64,000 bases of DNA from Clostridia bacterium (lineage in GTDB: Bacteria > Bacillota > Clostridia > Oscillospirales > CAG-272). Shown one piece after another: positions 1-9,783 of this stretch (its first letter is position 1; each line of letters starts with the position of its first letter). The stretch covers positions 1 to 64,000 of the forward strand of contig JAFVTI010000042.1 in assembly GCA_017503325.1 (NCBI GenBank), in the 5' to 3' direction. The notes under the pieces were generated by a model. That model worked only from the letters and a program-made list of their open reading frames with translations, had not been told where the DNA came from and did no database searches. A program made the translations under genes and the position numbers.

Positions 1-244
1 ACTCGTTTTTTACATTGAACTAATTCTCTCCGTTCTTTTTTGTGCAAGTAGGCGCAAAAAAGAACCAAAAAACGCCGAAAAGCGGGGCGTCGCCCCGTAC
101 CCCAGTCGCTTTTTGAAAAAAGCGACGCAAAAACTTTCATCCTGTGGAGGTGATCCGTTGGGGTGGCGGTAAGCGAAACTTTCATCCTGTATGGTGATCC
201 GTTAAGGTAGCGGTGATCAATATTTTGCCAATTCAACAAAACAA
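1..244. repeat. Intergenic repeat block with hairpins and a direct repeat
   Basis: No gene is seen here. Positions 31-65 form an inverted repeat whose arms are a CGTTCTTTTTTG-type sequence and its complement; a diverged copy lies at 30577-30611. A second short palindrome (GGGGCGTCGCCCC) lies near 84-96, and a third (GTCGCTTTTT with AAAAAGCGAC) near 107-127. Positions 131-170 and 176-214 are imperfect direct repeats beginning AAACTTTCATCCTGT. The block lies downstream of the sugar-transport operon and looks like a stack of intergenic palindromes rather than a decayed gene. Confidence 0.6.
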
Positions 245-268
245 GGGCTGTCGCTTTCGCGACAGCCC
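245..268. terminator. Hairpin terminator of the sugar-transport operon
   Basis: A perfect 10-bp stem (GGGCTGTCGC with GCGACAGCCC) and a TTTC loop is followed by a T-rich tract in both directions. On the minus strand it lies about 30 nt past the last permease gene, so it probably ends that operon. Confidence 0.75.
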
Positions 269-297
269 CAATTTTTTGTTTTTCTCTTCCCTGCAAA

Positions 298-1404
298 TTA
301 TTCTGCGGTCAGACCCGAACGCTCAATACCTTCAACAAGGTATCTCTGTCCGAACAGATACAGAATGATCAGCGGTGCGATAATGCACAAGCCGCAGGTG
401 TTTCGAATTGCCGCATAATACAGGCTCTGGCCCGCATAGTCGGTCTTGAGCGACTTGGGAATGTCAATGATGTCAGGCATCAGTACCGTCTTGGTGGTCG
501 TGAAGAACAGCTCCGTGTAGAAGTTGTCAGTCCACTGCCAGCAGAACGCGAACAGGAATACCGTGATCAGCATGGGCACCGACATGGGCAGAACGATCTG
601 AATGAAGGTCCTGAAGTTGCCTGCACCGTCAATGTACGCAGATTCCTCCAGGGAGTCCGGAATGCCGCGGAAGAACTGTCTGAGCATGAAGATGTACAGA
701 CCGTTCTTGAACGCAAGACCGGTTGCGGACAGCACCAACAGCGGAACATAGGTGTTACACAGGTTCCAACCGCTCGAGGTCCAGAACTTCCAGGAATCGG
801 GAATGATATCGATCACACCCTCTAAGAAGGTGAAACCGAAGATCTTGAGTCCACCACCCGACAGGAAGCCGAAAATTCCGAAGAAATCGAAATAACGGAA
901 CTTCATGAACAGGGACAGCTCCAGCGTCTGGTGAGGCACGATCATGGTCAGCATAACCAACAGGAAGATGATGCCGTTACCCTTGAACTTGTACTTTGCA
1001 AAGCCGTAACCGATGGTTGCGCAGACAAAGGTCTGCAGCAGCGCGCAGCTGCCCGAGAGCAGAAGCGTGTTACCAAATGCTTCCCAGTAATCAAGCTCGG
1101 TCAGAACGCCCTTGTAAATGTCAAGCGTCCAGTTCTTGGGGATCAGACGTACCGTTACGTCTACGAAATCCTCGGGAGCCATGAAGGAACCGGCGATCTT
1201 GGTAAAGAACGGGAACAGTACGACGTAAGAGATACCTACCAGCAGTACCAGTCGGAAAACGAACCAGACTACCTTGGTGAGGAAGAAGAAACTGATATAC
1301 TTTTCCTTGAAACGCGTCTTGGCATCGGTTCTTTCGAAGTCAACCTTGATGCGTCTTTTGCTTTCTTTTAAGACCTTAGGCTTATCTTGCAAATTCTGTG
1401 TCAT
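298..1404 (-). CDS. Carbohydrate ABC transporter permease, MalG type (second pair)
   Basis: This is an inner-membrane subunit of a CUT1-type sugar ABC importer (binding-protein-dependent permease family). The protein has 368 residues, longer than the usual 275-300. The extra length is a charged cytoplasmic leader (about 1-42) and an insertion of about 45 residues (about 168-216) between membrane helices. The first helix is near 46-67. The EAA loop that docks on the ATPase is near 251-273 (EESAYIDGAG, then VLP). AAGGAGG lies 10 nt before the ATG. It is the last gene of the operon, 15 nt behind its partner permease at 1420-2403. No ATPase gene is present, so a shared MsmK/UgpC-like ATPase encoded elsewhere is inferred. 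The substrate is unknown. Confidence 0.9.
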   Translation of the reverse strand: MTQNLQDKPKVLKESKRRIKVDFERTDAKTRFKEKYISFFFLTKVVWFVFRLVLLVGISYVVLFPFFTKIAGSFMAPEDFVDVTVRLIPKNWTLDIYKGVLTELDYWEAFGNTLLLSGSCALLQTFVCATIGYGFAKYKFKGNGIIFLLVMLTMIVPHQTLELSLFMKFRYFDFFGIFGFLSGGGLKIFGFTFLEGVIDIIPDSWKFWTSSGWNLCNTYVPLLVLSATGLAFKNGLYIFMLRQFFRGIPDSLEESAYIDGAGNFRTFIQIVLPMSVPMLITVFLFAFCWQWTDNFYTELFFTTTKTVLMPDIIDIPKSLKTDYAGQSLYYAAIRNTCGLCIIAPLIILYLFGQRYLVEGIERSGLTAE

Positions 1405-1419
1405 TCTTTCCTCACCTCC

Positions 1420-2403
1420 TTAATCTCTTCTTTGATAGAATACGTAAGACGAGAAGATCAGAGCAACCAGCGATACGATCGCGATAACGATCAGGAAGTA
1501 CATCCAGGACATCGCACTCGCAACGACGTCACCGTCTGCTGCAGAGCTCTTCACCGACTTAATAAACGACATAACCGAATTGGACTGTGTCGTGAACGCG
1601 TCTACGATGGTGTAAACGCCGTTTACCAGAATCATCGGGCTGATCATGGGGAAGGTGATCTTCCAGAAGGTTTCCCATGCGGTTGCACCGTCGATACGGC
1701 AAGCCTCGTAGATCGCGGGAGAAATGGACTGCAGTGCAGACAGGAAGATCAGCATCTGTACGCCGGAACGGTTTACGATATCGTAAATGTTGTTGATCCA
1801 GCCGACTGCCATTTCCATAAGGTCTGTACCAACCTTCATGTTGGAGAACAGTCGCTCAATATCCACCGCCGAAACGATCTCGTTTGCGGCACTTGATCCC
1901 GAACCGTCGTCGATACCGCTTGCGCTATCCATGTAGGAGCCCAGAATGTTCTGTGCCTCGATGGAGCCCATGATACCGGTGGAAAGAATAACGGGAATGA
2001 AGAAGATTGCACGGAATGCTGCTCTGCCGACCATCTTCTGGTTGAGCAGAACTGCCATGAACAGCGAGAAAATGATGATTGCGGGAATGTCGAACGCCAG
2101 TTCCTTCATACCCGAAACGAGAACCTGAACGAACTCGGGGTCTTCCAGAAGTGCGTACGCGTAGTTTTCAAATCCGACAGGGGTCAGCGAGTAACCGCCG
2201 CCCTGCAGGATGTTGATCTTGAAAAAGCTGAGCTTTACGGAGTCGAAAATAACAGGAAGATAGATCAGAACGAAGCCGATCAGGAAAGGTAACACGAAAT
2301 ACCAACCCACGCGGGACTTACGCTTATCCAAGGAGGCGATTTTTCTCTTCTTGGGCGCAGACTTCTTGGTCATGGTATTCTGAAGCTTTGCGTCATTTGT
2401 CAT
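1420..2403 (-). CDS. Carbohydrate ABC transporter permease, MalF type (second pair)
   Basis: This is a membrane subunit of a CUT1-type sugar importer and the partner of the permease at 298-1404. The 327-residue protein has a basic N-terminus, a first helix near 33-55, and an EAA loop near 232-252 (EACRIDGATAWETFWK). An insertion rich in Gly, Ser and Asp (about 149-200) sits in an extracytoplasmic region where ordinary permeases are short. The 298-1404 permease also carries an insertion, so the second pair may share a specialised outer surface. GGGAGG precedes the ATG. The gene is 18 nt downstream of the DUF5696 gene. The family assignment is firm; the substrate is not known. Confidence 0.9.
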   Translation of the reverse strand: MTNDAKLQNTMTKKSAPKKRKIASLDKRKSRVGWYFVLPFLIGFVLIYLPVIFDSVKLSFFKINILQGGGYSLTPVGFENYAYALLEDPEFVQVLVSGMKELAFDIPAIIIFSLFMAVLLNQKMVGRAAFRAIFFIPVILSTGIMGSIEAQNILGSYMDSASGIDDGSGSSAANEIVSAVDIERLFSNMKVGTDLMEMAVGWINNIYDIVNRSGVQMLIFLSALQSISPAIYEACRIDGATAWETFWKITFPMISPMILVNGVYTIVDAFTTQSNSVMSFIKSVKSSAADGDVVASAMSWMYFLIVIAIVSLVALIFSSYVFYQRRD

Positions 2404-2421
2404 GTTCTACACCTCCCTTTC

Positions 2422-5400
2422 TTACTGCATGACAACAACGTAGCCGTATGCGGGCAGGGTGTAGATCATACCCTGGTACTCAATGCTTACGGAGAAGTTG
2501 TTGTAGTTGAGAATAATGGACTTATACGCGTCAGCGTCAACGCCGTTCTTGCCGCCGTAGGTGACAATGACGATGGAGCCTTCTTCAACCGCATACTTGT
2601 CAAAGCCCTCTGCCTCTTCCTCTTCCTTGGTATCGGTGGAGGAGCCTACGGGAGTAATACGGTTTGCGATGTCCTGTTCGCTAATGTAATCCTTAACCAA
2701 CGCCTTTACAGCCTCGAAGGTGCCGTATGCGTTGTCGGAGAATGTGGTAAAGGAATCCTGAGTGAAATCAAGATCGACCTTTTCGGGCATCTCGCTCAGA
2801 GTTTCCTCATAATCGGATACCTCACACAGCTTGGTAACTGCATAATACTTTGCAAGGTTAGCAAGATCGGTGTTGTACAGCTTGGTGTAGTCATACTCGA
2901 AGTGGCACAGTGCACTGATCTCTGCCTTCTGCTCGTCGGTCAGCTCGCAAGCCTTCAGAATTGCGGTGTAAGCAGCGGAAACAGCCTTGTTGTAGGCATC
3001 GGTTGCCTTTGCGAAGGTGGACTCGATCTTTTCGATCGCTGCCTCGCTTTCAGCAATAGCAATATCCTCTTCATATTCAGCCTTAGCCTCTGCAAACTTC
3101 TCTTCAGCTGCTGCAAGATCAGCAGTCAGAGTTTCAAGATTTGCTTCAAATGCTTCACCCACGAACTTCTGGATCAGAGCCTCAACAGCTGCTACGTCCT
3201 CGCTGACGGAATAAGTTGCTTCATCCTTCTTATATCTGTCCTTGAGAATGGTGAAATCGGAGCCGTTGATGTACAGATCAGTCATATCTCTGTACTCTGC
3301 AGCCTCAGCGATCAGCTCGGGAAGCATGCCCTCGGTTGCGCTGATGATCTCTACTGCCTTCTTAGCATTGTCAAGATGCTCGGAAACCTGATTGAGCGCG
3401 GTCTTTGCCTTTGCGTAGTAATTGTAAATGTTTACGATGTCGTTCAGACGTCTGTTTCTGGTGGTGGTATATCTGCTTCGTGCACTTCTGTAGTTCAGGT
3501 ATTCCTGATACTTATCGTACTCCTCAGTACCCTCCTCTGCATCCGAATACTCTGCATATGCTTCGTAGTCGATGCCGGTTTCCAGATATACATCGTATGC
3601 AGCCTTGTACTCAACAAGTGCTTCACAGTCTGCAACGAAGGGAGCGTACATGTCGTTTGCCTGCTTGAAAGCAGCTGCAGCGTCATCAAGAGCTGCCATT
3701 GCTGCCTCAGCAGCCTCTCTTGCCTGCTTTCTTGCGGTGCTGACTGCCTGCTTATCCTTGAGTGCAAGGACTTCGCCTGCGTTCTCTTCCGCATAGAAGA
3801 ACTCATCCAGCACAGCCTGGATATCGTCCAGCAGCTCGTCGCTGTCCGGAACACGGGTACCGTTCCAGAACTCGTGATCAATGATCAGCTTATCCTGAAC
3901 GTCGCCGAGCACACCGTTGAGCTCGTCATACATCTCGATCACGTCATCCTTCCAGATGTCGTAACGTACGGAGTAGTAATGGCTGAGCAAGTAGTAATCC
4001 TTGAGGTTCTGGGTGTTCTGGTAGGACAGGATGTAATAAGGAGCAGCGCCGTTCTCAATTGCCTTGAGCATTGCGTACTGGATATTACCTTCCATGTTCA
4101 TGGGAGCACCGGTGAAGTTGAGGTAACCGTGCAGTACAACGCCCACGAAAGGAACTGCATGTGCTGCATCGTTGTTACGGCTGGAGTCAAGAGAAACGTC
4201 CAGCAGGTGGTCAAGGAACTTCCATGTGAATGCGTTGCCGCCTTCGCTCATCAGCTCGATCTCCTGGCCCTGATTGTTCTTCTGGTTGGAGAGATATTCA
4301 AGCGCGGTAGCCACGAATTCCTTGGAGTCCTCGCGGTTGTAAGGATCATCCTCGTCAAAGTCGGAGTTCAGGCTGTTACCCAGAGTGCCGACCGAGATAC
4401 CGTTGACGTTATCGTACTTCAGATAGTTCTTGGTAAGCTTCTCATAGAACTTGTTGAAGCTTGCGGGAGAGATCGCCATCTGATAGTGGCTGACGTGCTT
4501 CTGCTCGGTTGCAGAGTACTCACGGTAGCTTGCGTAACGGTCGTCGATGGTTCTGACTGCGTGCCAACGCAGGGATACGCCGTCAAACGCCTCTTCATAG
4601 TTGATGTAGGAGAAGTCGAAGTCCGGGAAAATACCCAGGTTGCTGCCCTCGGTCTTGTTGACCTCGGCAGCGTAGTTGACCAGATCCTGGAAACCATCCT
4701 TACCGCCAACAGCCTTTTCCCACTTGAGCTTGGAGGGTACGATGGAATACATACCGCCGTTTGCATAACCGGTGAGCTTGAAGTTGATGTTGGTGATACC
4801 CTCGGCTGCCAGCTCATCATACATGGTCTTGACATCCTCGAAGGTGGTCAGGGGGGTCATAACGTCCACGGGAATGGACAGGATTCTTTCGGTGGTCTCA
4901 AGAGCACCGAAGGTCTCAATGTACAGAGGAATGTCGTCCTCGACGTCCTCTGCGGTCAGTCTGGTCAGGTAGCCGTTGCGGTCCAGATAATCTCTGTATG
5001 CAAGAGCCATGCCCAGCCAAGAGGTTTCATAGTAATCCTCAACGCCCTTTTCCTCAGCCAGCTCGCTGTCGGAAAGCATGACGTAACGGATCTTGTAGTT
5101 GCCTACGTACTTTCTCTCACTGACGACTGTCCAGGTAGCGTCCGAACCAACCGAGATAGAGTCCTGGAGGTTATAGGAGTCGCTGGGTCTGGGGTTGAAT
5201 ACCATCTTAATGGTATTATAGTCACTGAGCGAACCTGCATGGTAGGTCATAATGTCGGTCAGAGCGTCGCCCTCTTCCATGATGGCAACGTAACCGCGGC
5301 TAACCTCTCTCTTGACAACGGTATTAGCACTGTTGCCAATGATTGCGCCGAAGTCCTGTACGATCTTCGGGATGGAATCCTGTGCGCCGGAGGCAGTAGC

Positions 5401-6708
5401 ATTGAACTTGTTGACCTGATCAACGATAGAGCCCGAAAGGGTGGTCTTATCCTCGATCAGCTCGCCGGTCTCGGCATCCTCGGTGGTCTTGATGTAATCG
5501 TAGTATACGGAGTTTTCTACAACGCCAAATACGGGATATCTGATCGCCTGCTGATACGTACCGGTAATGGTGTGGTAAGCAAAGTCGGTACCGTAGACCT
5601 TACCTCTGACGGTTCTGGTCTTGGTGTCCTCAACGTCGTCGAACTCATACAGAGAGCCTGCACCGTCGGGATAGAAGGTGTAGCCGTCGTATGCGCTGTT
5701 ACCTGCGCCCATGTAAGGCAGGACCTGCAGGGATTCCAGCTGATACAGAGCCTCGTTGAAGCGGATACCGTTTGCGGGAAGTCTGACGGTCAGGCCGTGC
5801 TCATCCAGCGTGTATTCCAGTGCCAGCTTGAACAACGGAGGGTTCTTATCCTGGCTTTCGTACTCGGTCTCTGCGTGGTCAGCGTCCAGCTCTTCATAAG
5901 TGTACTCGGGGCAGTAGGTCTTGATGTAGCCCTCGATCTTGTTCTTCTCAGTCTCGGATGCGTTCTGGTCGAAGACGTAAACGTCCATCTTTTCTACGAT
6001 GGGGAATGCGTCGATCAGCTCGGCACGGCCTCTCTCGGACAGACCCTCAAGAGAAAGCTTGAGGTAGTAAGCGGTCAGCTTACTGTAGTCGAACTCGGAG
6101 ATACCGTTTTCAAGAGCCTTTGCACAAATGACTTCTTCAAAACGCTCAATGCTGATCATACCGGGAACAAGCTTTCTTGCCTGTTCTCTACCCAGCGTGT
6201 ACTGTACGCGGATACCGTTCTTGATCTGCTTGACTGTGATCTGATCCTTCAGAGCTGCCATTTCGTAGCTCACGAAGATGGGGGACGTATTGTTATCGGT
6301 ATACTGAATGACGATCTGCGAGAGCAGCTCGTTCTTGGTGTTGGTAGAGCCCAACGTGGAGGTACCGATATCGTAGGGGTTGGTGAACAGGATCTCGCCT
6401 GTCTTGATGTTCTTGTAAGCAACCTCACCGGAGAAAGCATCTACGTAAAGCTCGTAGTTGCCCTTGGTCAGCCAAGGACCGGGCTTGCCGTCCTTGTTCA
6501 GCATGGAAGCAAGCTTTTCTTCGGGGCTGGTAAATACCAGCGTGGTGTAGTCGATGATCTCTTCCTCTTCTTCTTCCTTCTTGTCGGTGGTACCTGCTTC
6601 GGTATCTTCCTCCTCAGCGGATGCGCTGAAGACGGAAAGCACCGTCATAGATCCCAGCATCAACAGTACAGCTAAGAGTAAAGAGATAAATTTTGTTTGG
6701 ATTTTCAT
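2422..6708 (-). CDS. Large exported DUF5696-type protein with long helical insert
   Basis: This 1428-residue protein has a Sec signal peptide (about 1-31, ending in ASA-EEE) and no lipobox cysteine, then an acidic linker. The region to about 580 is beta-rich and opens near residue 80 with a Trp-containing segment. Residues about 590-940 alternate strands and helices and read like a TIM-barrel glycosidase-like domain (for example ERILSIPVDVMTP and NINFKLTGYANGG). Residues about 950-1330 form a long Ala/Glu/Lys-rich helical or coiled-coil insert. The last 60 residues return to beta structure (ILNYNNFSVSIEY). I recognise the overall pattern as DUF5696, a family of unknown function found beside sugar ABC transporters; an enzymatic role is inference. 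It lies between the NHL-YIP1 gene (30 nt away) and the second permease pair, so a role in capturing or processing the transported glycan is plausible. Confidence 0.75.
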   Translation of the reverse strand: MKIQTKFISLLLAVLLMLGSMTVLSVFSASAEEEDTEAGTTDKKEEEEEEIIDYTTLVFTSPEEKLASMLNKDGKPGPWLTKGNYELYVDAFSGEVAYKNIKTGEILFTNPYDIGTSTLGSTNTKNELLSQIVIQYTDNNTSPIFVSYEMAALKDQITVKQIKNGIRVQYTLGREQARKLVPGMISIERFEEVICAKALENGISEFDYSKLTAYYLKLSLEGLSERGRAELIDAFPIVEKMDVYVFDQNASETEKNKIEGYIKTYCPEYTYEELDADHAETEYESQDKNPPLFKLALEYTLDEHGLTVRLPANGIRFNEALYQLESLQVLPYMGAGNSAYDGYTFYPDGAGSLYEFDDVEDTKTRTVRGKVYGTDFAYHTITGTYQQAIRYPVFGVVENSVYYDYIKTTEDAETGELIEDKTTLSGSIVDQVNKFNATASGAQDSIPKIVQDFGAIIGNSANTVVKREVSRGYVAIMEEGDALTDIMTYHAGSLSDYNTIKMVFNPRPSDSYNLQDSISVGSDATWTVVSERKYVGNYKIRYVMLSDSELAEEKGVEDYYETSWLGMALAYRDYLDRNGYLTRLTAEDVEDDIPLYIETFGALETTERILSIPVDVMTPLTTFEDVKTMYDELAAEGITNINFKLTGYANGGMYSIVPSKLKWEKAVGGKDGFQDLVNYAAEVNKTEGSNLGIFPDFDFSYINYEEAFDGVSLRWHAVRTIDDRYASYREYSATEQKHVSHYQMAISPASFNKFYEKLTKNYLKYDNVNGISVGTLGNSLNSDFDEDDPYNREDSKEFVATALEYLSNQKNNQGQEIELMSEGGNAFTWKFLDHLLDVSLDSSRNNDAAHAVPFVGVVLHGYLNFTGAPMNMEGNIQYAMLKAIENGAAPYYILSYQNTQNLKDYYLLSHYYSVRYDIWKDDVIEMYDELNGVLGDVQDKLIIDHEFWNGTRVPDSDELLDDIQAVLDEFFYAEENAGEVLALKDKQAVSTARKQAREAAEAAMAALDDAAAAFKQANDMYAPFVADCEALVEYKAAYDVYLETGIDYEAYAEYSDAEEGTEEYDKYQEYLNYRSARSRYTTTRNRRLNDIVNIYNYYAKAKTALNQVSEHLDNAKKAVEIISATEGMLPELIAEAAEYRDMTDLYINGSDFTILKDRYKKDEATYSVSEDVAAVEALIQKFVGEAFEANLETLTADLAAAEEKFAEAKAEYEEDIAIAESEAAIEKIESTFAKATDAYNKAVSAAYTAILKACELTDEQKAEISALCHFEYDYTKLYNTDLANLAKYYAVTKLCEVSDYEETLSEMPEKVDLDFTQDSFTTFSDNAYGTFEAVKALVKDYISEQDIANRITPVGSSTDTKEEEEAEGFDKYAVEEGSIVIVTYGGKNGVDADAYKSIILNYNNFSVSIEYQGMIYTLPAYGYVVVMQ

Positions 6709-6738
6709 ATAAATTACCTTTCCCTCCTATCTGTAGCG

Positions 6739-8892
6739 TTACATGCGGTACTGCAGCTCGGTAACGATGTTGGTACCCAGGGATACCAGCTTACCGACCA
6801 GCGTGGAGAACAGGATGGCGATGAACATGATAAATACCATGCCAAGCACCGTTCCCAGAATCGTGACTGTGTTCTTTACGATGGAGTAGTCGTGTGTGAC
6901 CTGCGTGCCGAAGAAGATCAGCACACCCATCCACAAGAATGCAATGGTGGTCACCAGAGTGATCAGCTCAACCTCGGTCTCGATTGCGAAGTTGGAGTAA
7001 ATGGTTGCGGGAATAACCAGCAGCGGGATAGGCATCATGCTGTAGGAGCATGCGATGTAGATATCCTTGTAGCTGCCTTCACCCTCAAACAGAGTGGTCA
7101 AGCACCAGTTTGCGGTGATAAACAGGAACAGAGGAACCAGCACCGAGATCGCCTGACCCCAGATGGTGGAATATCCGCCATAGGGATTGAGCAGGTAGCC
7201 CTGACCGATCGACTGATAGAAGAAGGTCAGAATGACGATCAGGTTGATGGTGAGTGCACCGCGCAGCGAGCCGCGACGCTCGTGCTTGAGGTCCCAGAAG
7301 CCATCGAACGGGTGCAGCATGACGTAGAACGCATACAGCAGCTCTTCCCAATAGGTACGTCTCTCGTCCGCCTTCTTGATTCTCTTGTTGACCTTGGTGA
7401 TGTACTTGGAGATCAGTATCAGCACGATGATCAGTGCGAGAATGCCGATCAGCAGGAACAGGAAGTAATCGGACATGAATTCCTTACGGATGTCCTTATA
7501 GGAGATAGACCAGTTCAGCGTATCGTATGCAGCCTCGTAGTACTCCAGCGATTCCTCATAGTCACCGCGGCGGTACATAGCCTGGCCGATACCGATATAT
7601 GCTGCGTCGAAGTTGGAGTTTCTCTTGAGCACGTCAGTCCAGAGGTTGATCGCTTCGGTGTAGTCCTGACGGTTCTCTGCAGCAATTGCGTCCAGCAGTA
7701 CGTCGCCGTACTCGGTACGCTCAAATACCGTGATGGTATCCTTATCCTTGTCCAGAATCAGCATGGTGTCGCCCTGGTAGCAGATCGCTTCAATACTGGA
7801 AACGTTACCCAGCATGTTACCTTCCTTATCACCGAAGGCGAAGAGCAGGTTACCGTCAAAGTCGTAGGTGTAGATCTTACTACGCTTTTCGTCGATGATG
7901 GACCAGGTCTGCTCAGGACCGCTGGCAACGTCGATCAGCGTGGAAACGCCGGTAGGAACACCCTTGCTGGCGTCGGTGGATCTTGCACCGAAAATGTCGA
8001 TTTCACCGGAAGGCGGATAGAAGCCGTTACGGCGCATGATCTCGTCACCTGCCTGGTTGAGCAGCTTGACGGGTGCGTACTTACCGGACTTATCCTTGGC
8101 GGAAATGGTAGCAGAGACCGAGCCTTCATCGATGGTAGAGGTGGTTACGTAAATGAAGTCACCGTTGAGCGCGATGTTGTTGTACTCGGTTGCCACGTAG
8201 GTCTCGGAGTTCTCTCTCTGCTCATCGGTCTGGAAGCGTCTCCAGATGATGTCCCAAGCCGAAATGGTAACGGCCTGTGCACCGATAAATCCGGTGAAGT
8301 CGCCGCTGCTGGTCATCACGATGATACCCTGATAGGTGGTGGAGGATACCACGTACAGCTTTTCGTACTTGTCTACTGCGATTGCAACCGGCTTATAGAC
8401 CGAGTTGTCATCAAACAGCGGGCTTTCGGGCTCTTCGATCACGCGGTCGAAGTTACCCTTTCTGTCGAACACCACGATACGGTTTGCACCGGTATCGCAA
8501 ACCCAGATGTACTTGTCGGAAACGAACAGACCCTGGGGTGCGCTCAGGCTGTCCATAACGCCCTGTCCGTTACGGAAGGTCGAAATGGTGAACTTGAGCT
8601 TGTAGTAACGGTCAAGCACCACGATACGGTTGTTTGCGGTATCCGCAATGTATACGTTCTGCTGGTCGTCACAGATCAGGTCACCGGGGTTATCGATCGG
8701 AACGTCCAGACCCATGTAGGTGGAGTCAACGACCTTATCGGCGGTGTAGGCATCAGGCGAATACAGCGCGTATCCGTCGATGGAGTATGTGTAGGTCTGA
8801 TATGCGGAGCTTGCCGAGGCAGGAAGGACCAGGCAGGAAGCAATCATCATTACGGAGAACACTACACATATAATAGATGTAATCTTTTTCAT
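6739..8892 (-). CDS. NHL-repeat, TPR and YIP1-like membrane protein
   Basis: The 717-residue protein has an N-terminal signal sequence (about 1-28), then an extracytoplasmic beta-propeller-like region with NHL repeats. Two clear repeats lie near 68-95 (VYIADTANNRIVVLD) and 117-145 (IWVCDTGANRIVVFD), with weaker ones to about 392. Residues about 403-460 look like one or two TPR units (NRQDYTEAINLW and RRGDYEESLEYYEAA). A membrane helix at about 476-498 is followed by a basic stretch, then about five further hydrophobic helices (about 545-705) resembling the YIP1 family. The topology suggests an outside propeller linked to a membrane domain, so it may sense or organise the transporter, but no function is proven. 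CAGGAGG precedes the start. It sits between the first permease pair and the DUF5696 gene. Confidence 0.75.
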   Translation of the reverse strand: MKKITSIICVVFSVMMIASCLVLPASASSAYQTYTYSIDGYALYSPDAYTADKVVDSTYMGLDVPIDNPGDLICDDQQNVYIADTANNRIVVLDRYYKLKFTISTFRNGQGVMDSLSAPQGLFVSDKYIWVCDTGANRIVVFDRKGNFDRVIEEPESPLFDDNSVYKPVAIAVDKYEKLYVVSSTTYQGIIVMTSSGDFTGFIGAQAVTISAWDIIWRRFQTDEQRENSETYVATEYNNIALNGDFIYVTTSTIDEGSVSATISAKDKSGKYAPVKLLNQAGDEIMRRNGFYPPSGEIDIFGARSTDASKGVPTGVSTLIDVASGPEQTWSIIDEKRSKIYTYDFDGNLLFAFGDKEGNMLGNVSSIEAICYQGDTMLILDKDKDTITVFERTEYGDVLLDAIAAENRQDYTEAINLWTDVLKRNSNFDAAYIGIGQAMYRRGDYEESLEYYEAAYDTLNWSISYKDIRKEFMSDYFLFLLIGILALIIVLILISKYITKVNKRIKKADERRTYWEELLYAFYVMLHPFDGFWDLKHERRGSLRGALTINLIVILTFFYQSIGQGYLLNPYGGYSTIWGQAISVLVPLFLFITANWCLTTLFEGEGSYKDIYIACSYSMMPIPLLVIPATIYSNFAIETEVELITLVTTIAFLWMGVLIFFGTQVTHDYSIVKNTVTILGTVLGMVFIMFIAILFSTLVGKLVSLGTNIVTELQYRM

Positions 8893-8909
8893 GATTCTTA
8901 CCTCCTGTT

Positions 8910-9782
8910 TTAGTCTTTCATACCGGACGAGCCCATGGTCTCAATGATGTTGGACTGAGATACGACGAATACCGTGATCGGAACCATCATCATAATAACC
9001 GTGGACGCTGCAGATGCACCTGCACGGGCGATACCGCCTGCGGTGATCTGACCGATTGCGTAGTTAAAGGATTTGAGCTGCTCGGAGTGAATGTACATAG
9101 AAGCACCTGCGTTCCAAAGTCCCTGGAACGAGTAGATGATCAGCGTCAGCCATGCAGGCTTAACCATGGGCATTGCGATGACCCAGTAGGTCTTGAGCTC
9201 GCTTGCGCCGTCAAGTCTTGCGGACTCAAGCACCGAGTCGTTGACGTTGGTATCCATGAACTGCTTCATCAGGTACAGACCCAGAGAGGAGCACCATGCG
9301 GGCACGATGATTGCCCAATATGTATCCAGGAAGCCCAGAGCGGACATCAGGATAAACGAAGCGGTTGCGGTAACCGTTGCGTTGAACATCAGCGAGAGCT
9401 GTACGGCCTGGAACATCCAGCCTGCGCCCGGGAACTTGATCTTTGCAAGCGCGTACGCTGCAAGAGAAGCCAGGAACAGGTGTCCGAAGGTACCCGCCAC
9501 GGAAGTAAACACGGTGTTGAAAATGTAACGGGAGAACGGAACCCAAGAGGTGTTCATCAGGTTGAACAGGTCGATGAAGTTTTCAAGTGTGGGGTGCATT
9601 ACGTAAAATCTGGGAGGATACATCCAAAGCTCATCCAAGGGCTTTACAGACTGCATCAGCACGTAAAGCATGGGGAGGAACATGAATGCACCGAGAATTG
9701 CGAGTACGAACGTAATGCCCGCGTCGCCTCCCGCAGAACGGGCAAGTACGACTTTATGTTTTCTTGTTCTAAGTCTTGCCAT
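8910..9782 (-). CDS. Carbohydrate ABC transporter permease, MalG type (first pair)
   Basis: This is an inner-membrane subunit of a CUT1-type sugar importer. At 290 residues it has normal family length, unlike the longer MalG-type protein at 298-1404. Six hydrophobic segments are visible, the first near 23-44, and the EAA loop is near 185-206 (LESARLDGASELKTYW). It begins one base after the stop of its partner at 9784-10731, which indicates translational coupling. The pair directly follows the solute-binding protein and is therefore the most likely cognate channel for it. Confidence 0.92.
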   Translation of the reverse strand: MARLRTRKHKVVLARSAGGDAGITFVLAILGAFMFLPMLYVLMQSVKPLDELWMYPPRFYVMHPTLENFIDLFNLMNTSWVPFSRYIFNTVFTSVAGTFGHLFLASLAAYALAKIKFPGAGWMFQAVQLSLMFNATVTATASFILMSALGFLDTYWAIIVPAWCSSLGLYLMKQFMDTNVNDSVLESARLDGASELKTYWVIAMPMVKPAWLTLIIYSFQGLWNAGASMYIHSEQLKSFNYAIGQITAGGIARAGASAASTVIMMMVPITVFVVSQSNIIETMGSSGMKD

Positions 9783-9783
9783 A

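Noticed and set aside
2902..6675. A long plus-strand ORF (about 1250 codons) opposite the DUF5696 gene
   Set aside because: It mirrors the codon structure of the real minus-strand gene, has no ribosome site or promoter, and encodes a low-complexity Val/Leu/Cys-rich sequence without domains.
6697..8913. A long plus-strand ORF opposite the NHL-YIP1 gene
   Set aside because: It is an antisense shadow of the real gene with no start signals and unrealistic composition.
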